Part shown: in pieces, positions 62,188 to 64,000 of the stretch
How positions within the stretch are numbered: the stretch's first letter is position 1
Layout: each line of letters opens with the position of its first letter
DNA from: Streptomyces sp. NBC_01445
Lineage (GTDB): Bacteria; Actinomycetota; Actinomycetes; Streptomycetales; Streptomycetaceae
Length of the DNA stretch: 64,000 nucleotides
Assembly: GCF_035918235.1 (NCBI RefSeq)
Contig: NZ_CP109485.1
Coordinates: 10,075,001-10,139,000 of the forward strand
Direction of reading: 5' to 3'
Made by a program: the position numbers and the translations under genes
Notes under the pieces: generated by a model
Told to the model about the DNA's origin: nothing
Databases searched by the model: none
The model's input: the letters and a program-made list of their open reading frames with translations, nothing else

Positions 62188-62500
62188 CTATCCTGAATAC
62201 ATGCAGGTCAGGAGGGTGTGGACGGCCTGGGCGATGGTGCCGATGCGGCGGGTGGAGCATCTGGCCCGTCGGAGCAGTCGCCAGGTTTTCAGCTGCGCGA
62301 AGGCACGTTCTCCAGGAGCCCGCAGCCGTGCGTGATCACGGTTGAAGTCCTGGTAGTGCTTGGGCTGTTCGCGGTGGTGGTAGGGGGTGCGAACGGTGGC
62401 GCCAGCTCCCTGATAGGCCCGGTCCGCAAGCACGAGGATCTGACGGGTCAGGCACGCCTGAACGATGCCGTGGGCTCGTGCTGCGGTCAGGTCGTGGGTG
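62188..62500 (-). pseudogene. IS5-type transposase C-terminal remnant
   Basis: TAARAHGIVQACLTRQILVL, ADRAYQGAGATVRTPYHHRE, YQDFNRDHARLRAPGERAFA and LKTWRLLRRARCSTRRIGTI are the catalytic C-terminal half of a DDE_Tnp_4 transposase. The rest is missing, and the upstream edge abuts the phosphotransferase fragment. Confidence 0.75.
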
Positions 62501-62504
62501 CGCC

Positions 62505-62966
62505 CCGACGGTGGAGTTTCACTTGCGTGAGGACGGGCCTGGCTACTGCCTGCACGAGCCTTTGCGCCAGCACAACCGCCGCGGTGCCGCGCTCGAACAC
62601 TGGATCGCCGCTTTCGGCGCGGACCACCCCGCTCGAATGGTCGGGCACGACGCCGTGCACATGGACTTCCACCCCGGCAACATCCTGGCGACCGACGGCT
62701 CGATCACCGGCATCATCGACTGGGACGGTGCCGCCCGCGGTGATCGACGATTCGACTTGGTCACCCTGCGCTTCGGCATCCACTCCAAGGATGCCGACTC
62801 GCGGGTGACACAACATCTCGACGCTGTCCTCGATTCGCTGCCCGAGGACATCCTGCGGCCCGCATGGGCTCATATGAGCCTTCGCATGGTCGACTGGGCC
62901 ATCAGACACTTCACCCCGGCGGACGTGGAGCACTGGCTGGATCTCGCCGAACAACGCGTGAGCTGA
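62505..62966 (+). pseudogene. Aminoglycoside/choline-type phosphotransferase, 3' half
   Basis: VEFHLREDGPGYCLHEPLRQ, then the catalytic loop GHDAVHMDFHPGNILATDGS (HxDxxxxN) and the metal motif IIDWDGAARGDRRFDL. This is the C-terminal half of an APH-family kinase. Its N-lobe is missing where the IS5 remnant begins, so it is inactive. Confidence 0.75.
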
Positions 62967-62981
62967 CGGCACCTGAGGAAA

Positions 62982-63000
62982 TGACACGACCGTGAGACAG
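62982..63000. repeat. Direct repeat copy 1 flanking the DHFR-like gene
   Basis: TGACACGACCGTGAGACAG matches TGACAAGGCCGTGAGACAG at 63,949-63,967 (17 of 19), same orientation. Confidence 0.55.
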
Positions 63001-63065
63001 AACCCTCCGGTCAAGTCGTGAGACAACCGGAGAAACCGCAGCTCACGGCATTGCTCTATGCCACG

Positions 63066-63103
63066 AGCGGCGAGCCCCTACATCCATGTAGGGGCTCGCC
63101 GCT
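63066..63103. terminator. Perfect 18-bp inverted repeat
   Basis: Arms AGCGGCGAGCCCCTACAT and ATGTAGGGGCTCGCCGCT with a 2-base centre. It lies 84 bp downstream of the DHFR-like stop and 100 bp after the phosphotransferase fragment; a bidirectional terminator is the simplest reading. Confidence 0.6.
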
Positions 63104-63137
63104 GATGTCGTTCGCAATCTCACGGGCCGTGTCGTAC

Positions 63138-63157
63138 CGATGTCGTATACGACATCG
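63138..63157. promoter_or_regulatory. Perfect 20-bp palindrome, possible orphan operator
   Basis: CGATGTCGTATACGACATCG is fully self-complementary. It lies 30 bp downstream of the DHFR-like gene's stop, not at a promoter. It looks like a TetR- or MarR-type operator left behind when its gene was lost. Confidence 0.5.
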
Positions 63158-63186
63158 CCGTGGGACTAGCGCGTGGGTGCTGCTGC

Positions 63187-63753
63187 TCAGCGCCTCGTCT
63201 CGTACCTGGTCAGGACCACGCCGCCGGGAAACGTCCGCGTCTCCACCAGGTCCAGGTTCACCCAGCTGTCCAGCGCGGTGAAGAACGGCGTGCCGCTGCC
63301 CACCAGGACCGGATGCGCGGCGATCGCGTACTCGTCGATCAGCCCGGCGCGCATGGCCGCCCCGGCGAGCGTTGCGCCGCCGATGTTCATTTGGCCGCCG
63401 TCCTCGGCCTTGAGCCGGGTGATCTCGGCGATCGCGTCGCCGGTGACCAGGCGGGTGTTCCAGTCGACCTTGTCGATCGTCGAGGAGAACACCACCTTCG
63501 GCGTGTCCCGCCAGTTCCGCGCGAACTCGATCTCCGCCGAGGTGACGCCCGGCTGCTGATCGCCGGTCGGCCAGTAGGAGCTCATCGCCTGCCACAGCTT
63601 GCGCCCATACAGCGACAGGCCACTCGCCTGCTCGTGGTCGAGCCACCACTGGAACAGCTCGTCGCTCGGCGGTCCGCTCCAGCCGATGTCGTCGCCGGCC
63701 GCGGCGATGTAGCCGTCCAGGGTCAGGTTCATGCCGTAGATCAGTTTCCGCAT
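63187..63753 (-). CDS. Dihydrofolate reductase family protein (RibD C-terminal type)
   Basis: A 188-residue protein: MRKLIYGMNLTLDGYIAAAG, LYGRKLWQAMSSYW, GQMNIGGATLAGAAMRAGLI and HPVLVGSGTPFF. This is the RibD C-terminal/DHFR-like fold of stand-alone NADPH-dependent reductases common in actinobacteria. The GGATL loop binds the cofactor. The ATG at 63753 begins directly at the first strand. The physiological substrate is not known. Confidence 0.88.
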   Translation of the reverse strand: MRKLIYGMNLTLDGYIAAAGDDIGWSGPPSDELFQWWLDHEQASGLSLYGRKLWQAMSSYWPTGDQQPGVTSAEIEFARNWRDTPKVVFSSTIDKVDWNTRLVTGDAIAEITRLKAEDGGQMNIGGATLAGAAMRAGLIDEYAIAAHPVLVGSGTPFFTALDSWVNLDLVETRTFPGGVVLTRYETRR

Positions 63754-63783
63754 GGCGCAGCCTTCCGTCCGTGGGTGTCCGGC

Positions 63784-64000
63784 CTATAGACCAGCGCGGC
63801 GCGGGAAACTCGTCGGTGCGCGATCTGGGCTCGCCGGTAGTCCTCGTGCTCGGGGCTCAGCGTGGTGTACTCGGCCGACTCGGACAAGCCGCCTGATCTC
63901 GACTTCGCCCTCGCGAGGGAATGCCACGGATTTGAGACTGATCATGGGTGACAAGGCCGTGAGACAGCCAAGAACGTCCAGGTCACGAAAGATCGACATG
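63784..64000. other. Right edge of window with direct repeat copy 2
   Basis: TGACAAGGCCGTGAGACAG is at 63,949-63,967. An open frame on the minus strand (MSIFRDLDVLGCLTALSP) has no recognisable family; the segment may be the start of an IS element continuing beyond the window. Confidence 0.35.

Overview
This window is high-GC actinobacterial DNA, most likely from a Streptomyces chromosome. The evidence is strong G/C third-position bias, GTG and TTG starts, GGAGG-type ribosome sites, and families I know mainly from Streptomyces (DUF6221, DUF4246, SpoIIE/PP2C phosphatases, GntR/FCD and TetR regulators). About a third of it is transposase debris and broken genes, as expected of a chromosome arm or genomic island. 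Nothing was searched against a database; family names come from reading the proteins.

Region 1 (1-12,600) is an intact catabolic locus. On the left, a DUF3830 protein and a succinate-semialdehyde-type dehydrogenase read leftward. Divergent from them are a GABA-type class III aminotransferase and a large FAD/Fe-S oxidoreductase, closed by a very strong terminator at 6,579-6,634. A GntR/FCD regulator then faces an operon of a GABA-type amino-acid permease, a second class III aminotransferase and an NCS1 permease. Palindromes in both divergent promoter regions suggest shared control. The likely job is uptake of GABA, beta-alanine or related omega-amino acids and their conversion through semialdehydes to central metabolites.

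Region 2 (12,600-25,700) has a TetR regulator with a conserved protein of unknown function, a P-loop kinase-like protein, an ankyrin/HEAT protein, a SpoIIE-type phosphatase, an MFS transporter and a PIN protein. Between them lie tnpB and IS5 remnants and a DinB protein between IS5 ends. Region 3 (25,700-39,600) holds phage minor-capsid remnants, GNAT, HD, DUF4331 and DUF6221 proteins, an MFS exporter with its winged-helix regulator, a methyltransferase, an AAA protein, and broken IS21, IS110 and IS5 elements. One intact TnpB element sits inside the IS21 istA gene.

Region 4 (39,885-45,478) is the most striking part. The pieces of a single ATP-dependent DNA ligase gene are separated by three insertions: a unit carrying a SpoIIE-type phosphatase, a complete IS200/IS605 element (tnpA and tnpB), and a unit carrying a TetR-SRPBCC pair. 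The two cargo units share a left end, carry no transposase, and each appears to be bounded by a 6-bp target duplication. Removing the insertions rejoins recognisable ligase sequence.

Region 5 (45,500-64,000) has a Tat-exported protein, an ADP-ribosylglycohydrolase, a second intact TnpB element, three decayed integrase tails, and many single genes: MDMPI/DinB, VOC, a DUF504-2H phosphodiesterase, histidine phosphatase, SDR, DUF4246 and a dihydrofolate-reductase-like protein. Several are flanked by short direct repeats.
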